64,000 bases of DNA from Cupriavidus basilensis (GCF_008801925.2 NZ_CP062803.1:3348001-3412000); one strand, 5' to 3'. Shown: positions 1 through 9,160, counted from the first letter of the stretch. The notes: generated from the sequence alone by a model not told the origin. Numbers and translations are program-made.

Positions 1-76
1 TTCCTGAATTCAGGGTTGGCTCGCGAGGCCGCCCATCCCGATCTGCACTAGACCTGCACTACCGAAGGAGACCTAC

Positions 77-1270
77 ATGGCTGCCAACGCCGAATTCCAC
101 TGGGCTGACCCGCTGTTGCTGGACGACCAGCTGAGCGCCGACGAGCGCATGGTGCGCGACGCCGCCCTGGCCTATTGCCAGGACAAGCTCGCCCCGCGCG
201 TACTGCAATCGTTCCGCAATGAAAAGACCGACATCGAGATCTTCCGCGAGATGGGCGAGCTGGGCCTGCTCGGCCCCACCATTCCCGAGGAATACGGCGG
301 CCCCGGCCTGAACTACGTGGCCTACGGCCTGATCGCGCGCGAAGTGGAGCGGGTGGATTCGGGCTATCGCTCGATGATGAGCGTGCAGTCGTCGCTGGTG
401 ATGGTGCCCATCCACGAATTCGGCAGCGAAGCACAAAAACAGAAATACCTGCCTAAGCTGGCGACCGGCGAGTGGATTGGCTGCTTCGGCCTGACCGAGC
501 CAAACCACGGCTCCGACCCGGGCTCCATGATCACGCGCGCCAAGAAGGTGGCAGGCGGCTATGAGCTGTCCGGCGCCAAGATGTGGATCACCAACTCGCC
601 CATCGCCGACGTCTTCGTCGTGTGGGGCAAGCTGGTCGGTGACGACGGCAAGGAAGCGATCCGCGGCTTTATCCTCGAAAAGGGCTGGAAGGGCCTGTCG
701 GCACCGGCCATCCACGGCAAGGTCGGCCTGCGCACCTCGATCACCGGCGAAATCGTCATGGACCAGGTGTTCGTGCCGGAAGAAAACCTGATGCCGGGCG
801 TGTCCGGCCTGAAGGGTCCCTTCACCTGCCTGAACTCTGCCCGCTACGGCATCGCCTGGGGCGCCCTGGGCGCCGCCGAGTTCTGCTGGCACACCGCGCG
901 CCAGTACACGCTGGACCGCAAGCAGTTCGGCCGCCCGCTGGCCGCCAACCAGCTGGTGCAAAAGAAGCTGGCCGACATGCAGACCGAGATCACGCTGGGC
1001 CTGCAAGGCTGCCTGCGCCTGGGCCGCATGAAGGACGAAGGCACCGCTGCGGTGGAAATCACCTCGATCATGAAGCGCAATTCCTGCGGCAAGTCGCTGG
1101 ACATCGCCCGCGTGGCGCGCGACATGCTCGGCGGCAACGGCATCTCGGACGAGTTCGGCGTGATCCGTCACGTGGTCAACCTCGAAGTGGTCAACACTTA
1201 CGAAGGCACCCATGACATCCACGCGCTGATCCTGGGCCGCGCCCAGACCGGCATCCAGGCGTTCTTCTAA
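77..1270 (+). CDS. gcdH: Glutaryl-CoA dehydrogenase (decarboxylating)
   Basis: The 397-residue product is an acyl-CoA dehydrogenase that oxidises and decarboxylates glutaryl-CoA to crotonyl-CoA in lysine and tryptophan breakdown, passing electrons to ETF. The N-terminal [11 protein letters not shown] segment, the flavin-binding [12 protein letters not shown] and KMWITNSP motifs, and the C-terminal [17 protein letters not shown] are typical of GcdH; Glu376 in YEGT is the expected catalytic base. The length is normal for the family. The ATG is preceded by GAAGGAGA at 64-71. It is separated from the next gene, on the other strand, by a stem-loop. Only about 76 bases of upstream DNA are visible, so its promoter and any regulator lie outside the window. 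Other acyl-CoA dehydrogenases are less likely because of the N-terminus. Confidence 0.95.
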   Translation: MAANAEFHWADPLLLDDQLSADERMVRDAALAYCQDKLAPRVLQSFRNEKTDIEIFREMGELGLLGPTIPEEYGGPGLNYVAYGLIAREVERVDSGYRSMMSVQSSLVMVPIHEFGSEAQKQKYLPKLATGEWIGCFGLTEPNHGSDPGSMITRAKKVAGGYELSGAKMWITNSPIADVFVVWGKLVGDDGKEAIRGFILEKGWKGLSAPAIHGKVGLRTSITGEIVMDQVFVPEENLMPGVSGLKGPFTCLNSARYGIAWGALGAAEFCWHTARQYTLDRKQFGRPLAANQLVQKKLADMQTEITLGLQGCLRLGRMKDEGTAAVEITSIMKRNSCGKSLDIARVARDMLGGNGISDEFGVIRHVVNLEVVNTYEGTHDIHALILGRAQTGIQAFF

Positions 1271-1305
1271 GGCACGCCGCCCGGGCCCGCCCGCTCTCCC
1301 GCAAG

Positions 1306-1336
1306 AAATAAAAAGGCCCGGCTGCGAAGCCGGGCC
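1306..1336 (-). terminator. Rho-independent terminator of the peroxiredoxin gene
   Basis: A perfect 9-bp stem (GGCCCGGCT at 1315-1323 with AGCCGGGCC at 1328-1336) closes a GCGA loop. The A-rich tract sits on the left (1306-1314), so it reads as a U-tract only on the minus strand, which fits termination of the peroxiredoxin transcript. The stem may also protect the end of the gcdH mRNA. Confidence 0.75.
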
Positions 1337-1429
1337 AAGCACACTACCAAGGAGAGACGACGGGCGAGCCCATCGTTGTACAACACCGGTCCGCCGGCCC
1401 GGCGCTACGCGCCCCGGCCGGCTGCTTGC

Positions 1430-2068
1430 TTACTTGTTGGGTTGCGGCGTCAGCCGCAGGTAAGGCCGCACGGCCTTGTATCCCTTCGGAAATTTCTGCT
1501 TTATCACGTCCTCGTCCTTCAGCGAGGGCACAATCACCACATCCTCGCCGTCCTGCCAGTTGCCCGGCGTGGCAACGCTATGGCTGTCAGTGAGCTGCAG
1601 CGAATCGATCACCCGCAGGATCTCATTGAAGTTGCGCCCGGTGCTGGCCGGGTAGGTGATGGTCAGCCGCACCTTCTTTTCCGGGTCGATCACAAACAGC
1701 GAGCGCACCGTCAAGGTCGCGTTCGCATTGGGGTGAATCATGTCGTACAGCTCGGAAACCTTGCGCTCGCCATCGGCGATGATGGGGAAATTGACCGTGG
1801 TACCCTGGGTCTCGTTGATATCCTTGATCCACTCTCGATGGGACTCGACAGGGTCGACCGACAGTGCGATGACCTTGACATTGCGCTTGGCAAAATCACC
1901 CTTCAGCTTCGCCGTCAGGCCGAGTTCGGTCGTGCAGACCGGTGTGAAATCGGCCGGGTGCGAGAAAAGCACGCCCCAACTGTCGCCCAGCCATTCATGA
2001 AAGCGAATCGGGCCTTCACTGGAATCCTGTTCGAAATCCGGTGCGATGTCACCGAGACGTAGAGTCAT
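1430..2068 (-). CDS. 1-Cys peroxiredoxin (Prx6 type, AhpC/TSA family)
   Basis: The 212-residue thioredoxin-fold peroxidase reduces hydrogen peroxide and organic hydroperoxides in the cytoplasm. The active-site PADFTPVCTTE motif carries the peroxidatic Cys45, and it is the only cysteine in the protein, which defines the 1-Cys class. The C-terminal extension after residue 160 is typical of Prx6 proteins. The frame is open upstream, but the ATG at 2068 is chosen because GAGGAGA lies directly upstream and MTLRLGDIAPDF is the usual family start. It is monocistronic, with a terminator beyond its stop. No OxyR-type site was recognised by eye. The resolving thiol must come from another molecule. Confidence 0.92.
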   Translation of the reverse strand: MTLRLGDIAPDFEQDSSEGPIRFHEWLGDSWGVLFSHPADFTPVCTTELGLTAKLKGDFAKRNVKVIALSVDPVESHREWIKDINETQGTTVNFPIIADGERKVSELYDMIHPNANATLTVRSLFVIDPEKKVRLTITYPASTGRNFNEILRVIDSLQLTDSHSVATPGNWQDGEDVVIVPSLKDEDVIKQKFPKGYKAVRPYLRLTPQPNK

Positions 2069-2169
2069 GCGGGTCTCCTCAAGAGGCAAAATAGGGTGGA
2101 ACCACTCTAGTCCGATTGCGATCCAACCCAAACGAATATAAAGTCACTACAAAATCACCTTTTTGTAGT

Positions 2170-2205
2170 AAGACCTTTGTTAAGACCTTTGTTAAGACCT
2201 TTGTC
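2170..2205. repeat. Three tandem copies of a 12-bp unit
   Basis: The unit AAGACCTTTGTT occurs at 2170-2181 and 2182-2193, and again at 2194-2205 with one change in the last base. It lies in the divergent intergenic region between the peroxiredoxin and the DUF883 gene. No function is assigned; it may be a slippage product or a set of protein-binding half-sites. Confidence 0.9.
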
Positions 2206-2214
2206 CTGCGTCAC

Positions 2215-2237
2215 AGTCCTACATGCTGTGTCGGACT
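2215..2237. promoter_or_regulatory. Interrupted palindrome, possible operator
   Basis: Arms AGTCC (2215-2219) and GGACT (2233-2237), with inner arms ACA (2221-2223) and TGT (2229-2231), give a symmetric 23-bp site. It sits just upstream of a sigma70-like promoter for the DUF883 gene, where an activator or repressor could bind. No binding protein can be named. Confidence 0.35.
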
Positions 2238-2244
2238 CGTGGTG

Positions 2245-2274
2245 TTGAAACCACGGCGGTTCCCCGCATATGCT
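2245..2274 (+). promoter_or_regulatory. Sigma70-like promoter for the yqjD-like module
   Basis: TTGAAA (2245-2250) is followed after 18 bp by TATGCT (2269-2274). Transcription would start near 2281, about 80 bases before the ATG at 2362. The assignment rests on box similarity and position only. Confidence 0.4.
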
Positions 2275-2361
2275 AGTAAAGAGGGCGAGAAGCTGCCCGA
2301 CAACGTGCGGGGAAGGCAAAATGTCACAATCCGAAACCACCGCCCGCAACAGGAGAAACTG

Positions 2362-2637
2362 ATGAGCGATGTCAAGACCGTTTTGTCCGATGCCGAAGAA
2401 CTGCTTAAGCAAGCGGCCTCGACCACAGGCGAGAAAGCTGCCGAACTGCGTGAGCGCGGCATGGGCCTGCTGAAACAAGCCAAAGAAAAGGCCCAAGACC
2501 TTCAGGACGCCGTGGTCACCAAGAGCAAGGCGGCTGCACGTGCCACCGATGACTACGTCCATGACCATCCGTGGCGCGCAGTCGGCGTTGCCGCCGGCGT
2601 CGGCCTGCTGATCGGCCTATTGCTGAACCGCAAGTAA
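2362..2637 (+). CDS. DUF883 family protein, ElaB/YqjD-like
   Basis: The 91-residue product has an Ala/Lys/Glu-rich helical region (residues 1-65) followed by the conserved DYVHDHPWRAVGVAAG segment and a C-terminal hydrophobic anchor ending in LLNRK. This is the ElaB/YqjD family, whose E. coli members are inner-membrane, ribosome-associated proteins of stationary phase. The ATG follows AGGAGA at 2351-2356. The next two genes resemble YqjE and YqjK, so the arrangement mirrors the enterobacterial yqjDEK cluster. The family assignment is firm; the role in this organism is inferred. Confidence 0.85.
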   Translation: MSDVKTVLSDAEELLKQAASTTGEKAAELRERGMGLLKQAKEKAQDLQDAVVTKSKAAARATDDYVHDHPWRAVGVAAGVGLLIGLLLNRK

Positions 2638-2804
2638 TTCGCCAGGCCGCAGGCCTCGCGCATGAACCCGAACGCCTTGCACCTGGGCCGCCACATGTCG
2701 CGGCGCAGTGCCGGGCAACGCCCCGCCAGCGGTCCCGCGCTGGCGGGGCTCCCCGTCTGCAGCAGGTGCAGCGCTTCGCCGCTGCACGCCTTCGCCGGAA
2801 TTGA

Positions 2805-3185
2805 ATGAGCGACCCCACCTCTTCCCCCAAGTTTATGGATGCCCTGCGCAGCCTGGCAGGATCACTGGTGGCAATGGTGCAGACTCGCCTTGAACTTGCC
2901 AGCGTCGAACTCGCGGAAGAACGCTCCCGGCTGATGAAGATGGCCTTGCTGGCCTGTTTCGGCCTGGTGTTCTTTGGCCTGGCCATGGTGACGCTGACCG
3001 TATTGATCGCCATCGTGTTCTGGGACACCTACCGCTGGCAGGCCCTGGGCGTGCTGGTTGCGCTATACCTGGCCGCCTGCGCAATCTGCCTCGCGGTTGC
3101 CCGCCATCTGGTGCGCAATGCCCCGCCCCTGTTCGAAGCGACGCTGGCCGAGATCGACAAAGACCGGGAGATCCTGCGCCGATGA
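2805..3185 (+). CDS. Phage holin superfamily III / YqjE-like membrane protein
   Basis: The 126-residue protein has an amphipathic start with LELASVELAEERSRL, then two membrane segments near residues 46-72 and 79-100, and a charged C-terminus. This is the pattern of the YqjE (DUF1469) family, which databases label as holin-like although it is a housekeeping membrane protein and not a phage gene here. It follows the DUF883 gene by 167 bp and overlaps the next gene by 4 bp (ATGA), so the two are translationally coupled. Confidence 0.8.
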   Translation: MSDPTSSPKFMDALRSLAGSLVAMVQTRLELASVELAEERSRLMKMALLACFGLVFFGLAMVTLTVLIAIVFWDTYRWQALGVLVALYLAACAICLAVARHLVRNAPPLFEATLAEIDKDREILRR

Positions 3186-3688
3186 GCACACCACACACCC
3201 CAGGCGAGCCGGCCGACAACGCGGCCGGCACCGCATCCACCGCCAAAGCGCCTCGCTCGCACCAGCGTCCAGTACGTTTCTCACGGGAAGTGCGCCTGCC
3301 CCTTGCCATTCGCAAGGAGCTGCTGATCACGCGCGCCGCGCTTGAGCGCTACGACTGCGCCCAGGCGCTCCATCACGTCCGTGGCAGCGCGACCCGCCTC
3401 GGCCGCTTCAGCACCTGGCTGCCGCGCATGACCCGGCCCGCCTCCTGGCTCAAGCTGCTTGGACTCGCCAAGGACTACCCGCTGCTCAGCTCAGCCGTGT
3501 CCCTGGCGCTGCCGCTGCTGCGCAAGACCCCGGTACTGCGCTGGGGATGGAAGCTGTCCAAGTTCGGCGCGCTGGCCGCAGCCGGCTACTGGGCCTATGA
3601 GACTTTTCAGAAAAGCCCCGCCCAGGATGCCCGCAAGGCGCCGTCCGACACCGTCGACACAGGGTTCCGCGACCCGCTGGTGCGTTAG
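3182..3688 (+). CDS. Hypothetical protein in YqjK position
   Basis: The 168-residue product has a disordered, Pro/Ala-rich first 35 residues, a basic helical middle (RKELLITRAALERYDCAQAL) and a C-terminal hydrophobic helix around residues 124-142. It overlaps the YqjE-like gene by 4 bp and takes the place of yqjK, but no clear YqjK sequence match is visible, so the function is unknown. Membrane association through the C-terminal part is likely. The overlap strongly supports that it is a real gene. Confidence 0.7.
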   Translation: MSTPHTPGEPADNAAGTASTAKAPRSHQRPVRFSREVRLPLAIRKELLITRAALERYDCAQALHHVRGSATRLGRFSTWLPRMTRPASWLKLLGLAKDYPLLSSAVSLALPLLRKTPVLRWGWKLSKFGALAAAGYWAYETFQKSPAQDARKAPSDTVDTGFRDPLVR

Positions 3689-3851
3689 CACCGCGATACG
3701 CCATGCAAGGCTGCCACCTGCGCCGGCCTTGCCTACCGAGGGCCTGCCATACGGCAATGAAGGCAATCAGCGCCACTCGCCACGGCGAGCCGTCGTACAC
3801 CACCATCGCGGCGCGCTCCCCAACGCTTTTTCGACGCAAGGTGACAGCGCA

Positions 3852-5018
3852 ATGACCCAACGAGTGGAAATGCAGCAAAAGGCGTTCTACCTGCTGCTGG
3901 CAGTCGTGTCGATAGCCTTCTGCTTCGTCCTGCGACCTTTCTTCGGCGCTGTGTTCTGGGGCGCCATCCTGGCCATCATCTTCACGCCGCCCAACAACTG
4001 GCTGACCCGGCGCATGGGCGGCCGACGCAACCTGGCATCGCTGACCACGCTGACGCTATGCCTGCTGATCGTCGTGCTGCCGCTGATCTTTGTCACCGGC
4101 GCCCTGATCCAGGAAGGCAGCACCGTCTACCAGCAGATCAAGTCCGGCCAGCTGAATTTTGGCGCCTACTTCCAGCAAGCCTTGCACGCCCTGCCGCCGT
4201 CGGTGACAAGGGTGCTGGACCGCTTCGGCCTGACCGATATCAGCGACCTGCAGCAAAAGCTCACCGCGGGGGCCGCCCAGGCCAGCCAGATCATCGCCGC
4301 GCAGGCGCTCAGCATCGGGCAGAACACATTCCAGTTCGTGGTCAGCTTTGGCGTGATGTTGTACCTGCTGTTCTTCCTGCTGCGCGATGGCCCGCAACTC
4401 TCCAAGATCATCATGCGGGCGATTCCGCTGAGCGAGCCGCACAAGCAGCACCTGCTGCGCAAGTTCACCACCGTGGCTCGCGCCACCGTCAAGGGCAACA
4501 TCGCCGTAGCCGCGGTACAAGGCGCGCTGGGCGGCCTGGCCTTCTGGTTCCTCGGCATCCAGGGCTCGCTGCTGTGGGGTGTGCTGATGGGCTTCCTGTC
4601 GCTGCTGCCCGCGGTGGGCGCCGCACTGATCTGGGGACCGGTGGGGATCTACTTCCTGCTGACCGGCGACGTGGGCAAGGGCTCCATCCTGATCGGCTTC
4701 TGCGCGGTGGTGATCGGCGCGGTGGACAACGTGCTGCGCCCTATCCTGGTCGGCAAGGACACCCGCATGCCCGACTGGGTGGTGCTGATTTCCACGCTGG
4801 GCGGCATGGCGCTGTTCGGGTTGAGCGGCTTCGTCATTGGCCCGCTGATCGCCGCGCTGTTTATCGCTAGCTGGGACCTGTCCACGTCCACGCGGGAAGA
4901 AATCGAGCGCCGGGACGCCACGCACGACAAGGACCCGACGCCGCCCGCACCGTCCACAGGCGCAAGCGGGCAAGCCAGCGCCCAGGCACCGGGCCCCGAG
5001 GCGGCGCGCACGGACTGA
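3852..5018 (+). CDS. AI-2E family transporter (PerM/TqsA type)
   Basis: The 388-residue polytopic protein has hydrophobic segments close to the N-terminus (two within residues 10-60), a long periplasmic or cytosolic middle, and a C-terminal bundle containing FWFLGIQGSLLWGVLMGFLS and the DNVLRPILVGK motif typical of this family. Members include autoinducer-2 exporters and sodium/proton antiporters, so the substrate cannot be deduced. The frame stays open far upstream; the ATG at 3852 is chosen because AAGGTGA lies just before it and it matches the family start. The C-terminal 35 residues are Pro/Ala-rich and probably disordered. Confidence 0.85.
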   Translation: MTQRVEMQQKAFYLLLAVVSIAFCFVLRPFFGAVFWGAILAIIFTPPNNWLTRRMGGRRNLASLTTLTLCLLIVVLPLIFVTGALIQEGSTVYQQIKSGQLNFGAYFQQALHALPPSVTRVLDRFGLTDISDLQQKLTAGAAQASQIIAAQALSIGQNTFQFVVSFGVMLYLLFFLLRDGPQLSKIIMRAIPLSEPHKQHLLRKFTTVARATVKGNIAVAAVQGALGGLAFWFLGIQGSLLWGVLMGFLSLLPAVGAALIWGPVGIYFLLTGDVGKGSILIGFCAVVIGAVDNVLRPILVGKDTRMPDWVVLISTLGGMALFGLSGFVIGPLIAALFIASWDLSTSTREEIERRDATHDKDPTPPAPSTGASGQASAQAPGPEAARTD

Positions 5019-5063
5019 GCCGCGTCGCCGTTTGCCGGCCCCAAACACACCAAGGAGTGAGCA

Positions 5064-6959
5064 TTGCGTCAAGACAAACCATCATCCGGTGCGCAGGCGC
5101 CGGCAAAGGTAAAGCACTACGGCGTGCGTGAACTGTTCCGCAAACCGGACCGTTCCCAGTTCTCGATCTCGCCGGATGGCCGCCACCTGTCCTTCCTTGC
5201 CCGGCACCAGGGCCGACAGAACGTCTTCGTGCAGGCCATCGACACCGAAGGCAACGTGTTGGGCGAAGCCCGGCCGCTGACCCACGAGAGCGAGCGCGAC
5301 CTGCCCTTCCACACCTGGAAAGGCAACGCGCACATCCTGTATGCGAAGGACTTTGGCGGCGACGAGAACTTCCACGTGCTGTCGGTGCCCATCGACGGCG
5401 GCGAACCAGTCGACCTGACCCCGTATCCGGGCGTGCGCGCGGAGATCATCGACGATCTCGAGGACGATGACCGCCATATCCTGCTGTCGCACAACAAGCG
5501 CGACCCGGAGGTATTCGACGTGCTGCGCGTCGATGTCGTCACGGGCGAGTCCGTGCAGATCGCGGAAAACCCGGGCAACGTGATGAGCTGGGGCACCGAC
5601 CACGCAGGCCGCCTGCGGGTAGCCACCGCCAGCGACGGCGTGAACACCACCCTGCTCTACCGCGATACCGAGGACGAGCCTTTCCGCCCGATCCTGACCA
5701 CCGACTTCCGCGAGACGGTCTCGCCGCTGTTCTTCACCTTCGACGACAAGCAGCTGTATGTGCAGTCGAATCGCGGCCGCGACAAGACGGCGATATTCGA
5801 ATTCGATCCGCAGACCGCCAAGGAAGGCCGCCTGGTCTTCGAGCACGATGACGTCGATGTCGGCGGCCTGTCCTACTCGCGGCATCGCCGCGTGCTGACC
5901 GCCGCCTGGTACACCGACTGGAAGACGCACCGCCATTTCTTCGACGCCCACGCCGAGCAGATCCATGCCGACCTGGAGCGGCAACTGCCGGGCTACGAGC
6001 ACCACGTCACCAGCATCACGCGCATTGAGACCCGCATGATCGTCTCCGCGTCGAGCGACAAGACCACCGGCACGCGCTTCCTGTACGACAGCGGCACGCA
6101 AAAGCTGGTCACGCTAGGCAAGGTGCAGCCCTGGCTGGATGAAGCCGACATGGCCGGCATGCAGCCAATCCGCTTCACCTCGCGCGACGGCCTGCAGATC
6201 CACGGCTACCTGACGCTGCCGGTGGCCAGCGCGGGCGAGCCTGCGCCGCGGGGCCTGCCGCTGGTGGTCAACCCGCACGGCGGCCCGTGGACGCGCGACG
6301 TATGGGGCTTCAACCCCGAGGTGCAGCTGCTGGCCAATCGCGGCTATGCCGTGCTGCAGATCAACTTCCGCGGCTCTACCGGCTACGGTCGCGCATTCTG
6401 GGAGGCGAGCTTCAAGCAGTGGGGCAAGGCCATGCAGCACGATATCGACGACGGCGTCGACTGGCTCGTCGCGCAAGGCATCGTGGACCCCAAGCGCATC
6501 GCGATCTACGGCGCCAGCTATGGCGGCTATGCAACGCTGGCGGGCGTGGCCTTCACGCCGGAGCGCTACGCCGCGGCCATCGACTATGTCGGCGTATCGA
6601 ACCTGTTCACGCTGCTGGAGACCATTCCCGCGTACTGGAAACCGATGCTGGACATGCTGTACGAGATGGTCGGCAACCCCAACGTGGAAGCCGAGCGCCA
6701 AGCCCTGCACGATGCCTCGCCGGTGTTCTTCGCGGACAAGATCCGCACGCCGCTGCTGGTGGCGCAAGGCGCCAACGATCCGCGCGTCAAGCAGGCAGAG
6801 AGCGACCAGATCGTCCAGGCGCTGCGCTCGCGCGGCGTGGATGTGGAATACCTGTTAAAGGAAAACGAGGGCCACGGCTTCCACAACGAGGAAAACACCT
6901 TCGACTTCTACGAAGCCATGGAAGCGTTTCTCGCCAGGCATCTGGCCAGGGAAGGCTGA
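5064..6959 (+). CDS. S9 family serine peptidase (prolyl oligopeptidase / acylaminoacyl peptidase type)
   Basis: The 631-residue protein has an N-terminal beta-propeller region (about residues 30-370) and a C-terminal alpha/beta hydrolase domain. The nucleophile Ser485 is in GASYGGY, Asp572 in GANDPRV and His604 in ENEGHGF, so the triad is complete. It cleaves short peptides and appears cytoplasmic, as no signal peptide is visible. The start is a TTG at 5064, supported by AAGGAG at 5052-5057 with good spacing. A strong terminator follows. The gene stands alone and its natural substrates are unknown. Confidence 0.9.
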   Translation: MRQDKPSSGAQAPAKVKHYGVRELFRKPDRSQFSISPDGRHLSFLARHQGRQNVFVQAIDTEGNVLGEARPLTHESERDLPFHTWKGNAHILYAKDFGGDENFHVLSVPIDGGEPVDLTPYPGVRAEIIDDLEDDDRHILLSHNKRDPEVFDVLRVDVVTGESVQIAENPGNVMSWGTDHAGRLRVATASDGVNTTLLYRDTEDEPFRPILTTDFRETVSPLFFTFDDKQLYVQSNRGRDKTAIFEFDPQTAKEGRLVFEHDDVDVGGLSYSRHRRVLTAAWYTDWKTHRHFFDAHAEQIHADLERQLPGYEHHVTSITRIETRMIVSASSDKTTGTRFLYDSGTQKLVTLGKVQPWLDEADMAGMQPIRFTSRDGLQIHGYLTLPVASAGEPAPRGLPLVVNPHGGPWTRDVWGFNPEVQLLANRGYAVLQINFRGSTGYGRAFWEASFKQWGKAMQHDIDDGVDWLVAQGIVDPKRIAIYGASYGGYATLAGVAFTPERYAAAIDYVGVSNLFTLLETIPAYWKPMLDMLYEMVGNPNVEAERQALHDASPVFFADKIRTPLLVAQGANDPRVKQAESDQIVQALRSRGVDVEYLLKENEGHGFHNEENTFDFYEAMEAFLARHLAREG

Positions 6960-7004
6960 TTTGCGAATGCTCCGCGCCCGAACATCAGGCGCGGGCACAT
7001 GAAA

Positions 7005-7039
7005 CAAAAAAGGCGTAGCGGTTGCCCGCTACGCCTTTT
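7005..7039. terminator. Bidirectional terminator between the S9 peptidase and tRNA-Lys
   Basis: An 11-bp perfect stem (7011-7021 with 7026-7036) with loop TTGC is flanked by six A on the left and a T run on the right (7036-7039). It can stop the peptidase transcript on the plus strand and the tRNA transcript on the minus strand. Confidence 0.85.
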
Positions 7040-7047
7040 CGCAATGC

Positions 7048-7123
7048 TGGTGGGTCGTGCGTGACTCGAACACGCGACCAACGGATTAAAAGTCCGCTGC
7101 TCTACCGACTGAGCTAACGACCC
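7048..7123 (-). tRNA. tRNA-Lys (anticodon TTT)
   Basis: On the minus strand the sequence begins GGGTCGTTAGCTCAG and ends in ACGACCC plus A and an encoded CCA. It forms a 7-bp acceptor stem, a D-loop with GTCGGTAGA, the anticodon loop CTTTTAA with anticodon TTT, and a T-loop with TTCGAGT. Length is 76 nt with CCA. It has its own promoter and terminator. Confidence 0.98.
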
Positions 7124-7141
7124 GGAAAAACTGAAGCCGCG

Positions 7142-7171
7142 ATTATAGGAATATCTTGGCCCTAAAGTCAA
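7142..7171 (-). promoter_or_regulatory. Sigma70 promoter of tRNA-Lys
   Basis: Read on the minus strand, TTGACT (7166-7171) is followed after 18 bp by a perfect TATAAT (7142-7147). Initiation would fall near 7135, about 12 bases before the mature tRNA 5' end at 7123. It is the best promoter in the window. Confidence 0.85.
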
Positions 7172-7194
7172 CCTTTGAACACGAACTACTCGTG

Positions 7195-8310
7195 CTAGAT
7201 CATGCGCTCAAGGCGCCATATCTGGTAGCGGAAGCCCAGCACCGAGCCAATCAGGATGCCGGCCAGCGCGATAAACGAGCCGATCGCCAGCGTGGATACG
7301 CCTGATAGCCCCTGGCCGATGGTGCAGCCCAGCGCGGTCACGCCGCCCACGCCCATCAGGACGCCACCCACCAGATGATTGCCGACGTCCTCGGCATTGC
7401 CAAAGCCTTCCCAGCGAAAGGTGCGGGTCACCAGTGCGTACGCAGCGGCGCCGGCCACCACGCCGAACACGCTGACAATGCCGATGGTCAGCACCTTGCT
7501 CTTGTCGCTGAACATCATCAGCCAGTCGAGCGTGTAGGCATAGGGAGCGACAAAGCTCAGGCTCTCCATGCGGCCGCTGTTGCTGGCAACAAACAGTTCC
7601 TCGAGCGTATTGGGATCCTCGGCGACATAGCCGAGGTGCCCGGACACGTACCACATGGCCACGATGATCAGGCCCACCGCCAGGCCACCAAGCAGGTTAT
7701 CGAAGGTGCGAAAGCCGCGTCCCGCCAGCGCCCAGATCACCAGCGCCCCGCCCACCACCAGCGCGATGCCGACTTGCAGCGTGGCGCGCGCCAAGCCGCT
7801 GGCGTGCGCCAGCACGGAGGGCAGGTCTTGCGTGGTGGGCAACGTGAGCGCCACGGCATCGACGGTGTTCACGCGAATCACGCCAAACAAGCCGCGCAGC
7901 GTCATATAGGCCGACAGCCCCAGGAAAACGAACACCACCAGCGACTTCAGGTTCCCGGCGCCGATACGCACCAGCGTCTTGCTGCCGCAGCCCGAGGCCA
8001 GCACCATGCCGAAACCGAACATCAGCCCGCCCACCAGGGCGGAGAGCCAGCTGAGCTTGCTGGCGGCATAGATGGTCTTGGTGGGATCGATGTAGCCGCC
8101 CGCAGCCAGCGCGGCGGTGCCGATCATGGCCACGCCGATGGCCAGCCCCCACATGCGCATGCGGGTCCAGTCGCCCATATTGACGATGTCGGAGACCGCA
8201 CCCATGGTGCAGAAGTGCGTGCGCTGGAGCACCGCCCCAAACAGGAAGGTCAGGATGAAGGTGCTCGCCAGTATGGTACGGCTGAGCGCGGCAATATCGA
8301 TTTCGGGCAT
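7195..8310 (-). CDS. YeeE/YedE family sulfur-compound transporter
   Basis: The 371-residue integral membrane protein belongs to the YeeE/YedE (TsuA-like) family, which imports thiosulfate or related sulfur species. Three conserved cysteine motifs line the pathway in this family and all are present: HFCTMG (Cys34), ASGCGSKTLVR and ALGCTIGQGLSG. The protein is a full-length two-repeat form rather than a split half-size pair. Its stop lies between the tRNA-Lys promoter and the rest of the gene. No TusA/YeeD partner is adjacent. The ribosome site upstream of the chosen ATG is weak, so the start is less certain than the frame. Confidence 0.88.
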   Translation of the reverse strand: MPEIDIAALSRTILASTFILTFLFGAVLQRTHFCTMGAVSDIVNMGDWTRMRMWGLAIGVAMIGTAALAAGGYIDPTKTIYAASKLSWLSALVGGLMFGFGMVLASGCGSKTLVRIGAGNLKSLVVFVFLGLSAYMTLRGLFGVIRVNTVDAVALTLPTTQDLPSVLAHASGLARATLQVGIALVVGGALVIWALAGRGFRTFDNLLGGLAVGLIIVAMWYVSGHLGYVAEDPNTLEELFVASNSGRMESLSFVAPYAYTLDWLMMFSDKSKVLTIGIVSVFGVVAGAAAYALVTRTFRWEGFGNAEDVGNHLVGGVLMGVGGVTALGCTIGQGLSGVSTLAIGSFIALAGILIGSVLGFRYQIWRLERMI

Positions 8311-8375
8311 GGGTGTCCGGCGGGGGAAGCGGAACGGGTGGGTGCGCGCAGGCGCGCTGGTGGCAACGACAACCG

Positions 8376-9059
8376 TCAGGCTGCGCCCTGGTAGCGGGTG
8401 GGATCAGGCACGCCAGCGGCCTCGAAGCCCGCGCGGCGGATGCGGCAAGAGTCGCACACGCCACAGGCCCGGCCATCGTCGTCAGCCTTGTAGCACGATA
8501 CCGTCATGCCGTAATCCACCCCCAGCTTGACGCCGGCGCGGATGATCTCGCCCTTGGTCATGTCGATGATGGGCGCGTGCACGCGGATGCGCTCGCCTTC
8601 GACGCCGGCCTTGGTGGCCAGGTTGGCAAGCGCCTCGTAGGCAGACACGTACTCGGGCCGGCAATCCGGATAGCCGGAGTAGTCGACCGCATTGGCACCG
8701 AAGAACAGGTCACGGCCGCCGACGGCTTCGGCCCAGCCCAGGGCCAGCGACAGCATGATGGTATTGCGGGCCGGCACGTAGGTCACCGGAATGCCGCCGA
8801 CGGCGCCGTCCGTAGGCACCTCAAGGCTATCATCGGTCAGCGCGGAGCCGCCGAAGCGACGCAGGTCCAGGTCGATGATCTCGTGGCGCACGGCGCCCAA
8901 GGCGGCGGCCACGCGCTTTGCGGCCTCCAGTTCCGAGGAGTGGCGCTGACCGTAGCGCATCGACAACGCATAGGTCTCGAAGCCCTGCGCATTGGCCATG
9001 GCAAGGACGGTGGCGGAGTCCAGGCCGCCGGAAAGCAGGACGATAGCGCGTTTTTTCAT
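8376..9059 (-). CDS. queC: 7-cyano-7-deazaguanine synthase QueC
   Basis: The 227-residue enzyme converts 7-carboxy-7-deazaguanine to preQ0 using ATP and ammonia, a step in queuosine tRNA modification. The ATP-binding SGGLDSAT motif is at residues 10-17, and the zinc site is the cysteine cluster [17 protein letters not shown] near the C-terminus. Length is standard for QueC. Neighbours upstream are the Tol-Pal genes, where queC/queE commonly sit in proteobacteria (queE is not in this window). The ATG at 9059 begins [12 protein letters not shown], the usual start. Confidence 0.95.
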   Translation of the reverse strand: MKKRAIVLLSGGLDSATVLAMANAQGFETYALSMRYGQRHSSELEAAKRVAAALGAVRHEIIDLDLRRFGGSALTDDSLEVPTDGAVGGIPVTYVPARNTIMLSLALGWAEAVGGRDLFFGANAVDYSGYPDCRPEYVSAYEALANLATKAGVEGERIRVHAPIIDMTKGEIIRAGVKLGVDYGMTVSCYKADDDGRACGVCDSCRIRRAGFEAAGVPDPTRYQGAA

Positions 9060-9130
9060 GATGGCACGGCGCGGCGCCTGGAGGCGCCACGCAAAATTCG
9101 AGGCGAATCGGGTATTTTAGCGCGCCCAAG

Positions 9131-9160
9131 ACCAAAGGCCCGCGTATGCGGGCCTTTGGT
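9131..9160 (-). terminator. Stem-loop terminator of the Tol-Pal operon
   Basis: A perfect 13-bp stem (9131-9143 with 9148-9160) closes a GTAT loop between the end of cpoB and the start of queC. The U-tract after the stem is short in both directions, so termination efficiency is uncertain, but the position fits the end of the tol-pal transcript. Confidence 0.65.

Noticed and set aside
59..1342. A 427-codon open frame antisense to gcdH
   Set aside because: It mirrors the gcdH codon pattern, is His/Gly/Ala-rich and has no recognisable domain.
2805..3185. Prophage holin
   Set aside because: The protein belongs to a YqjE-type housekeeping family and has no phage genes around it.
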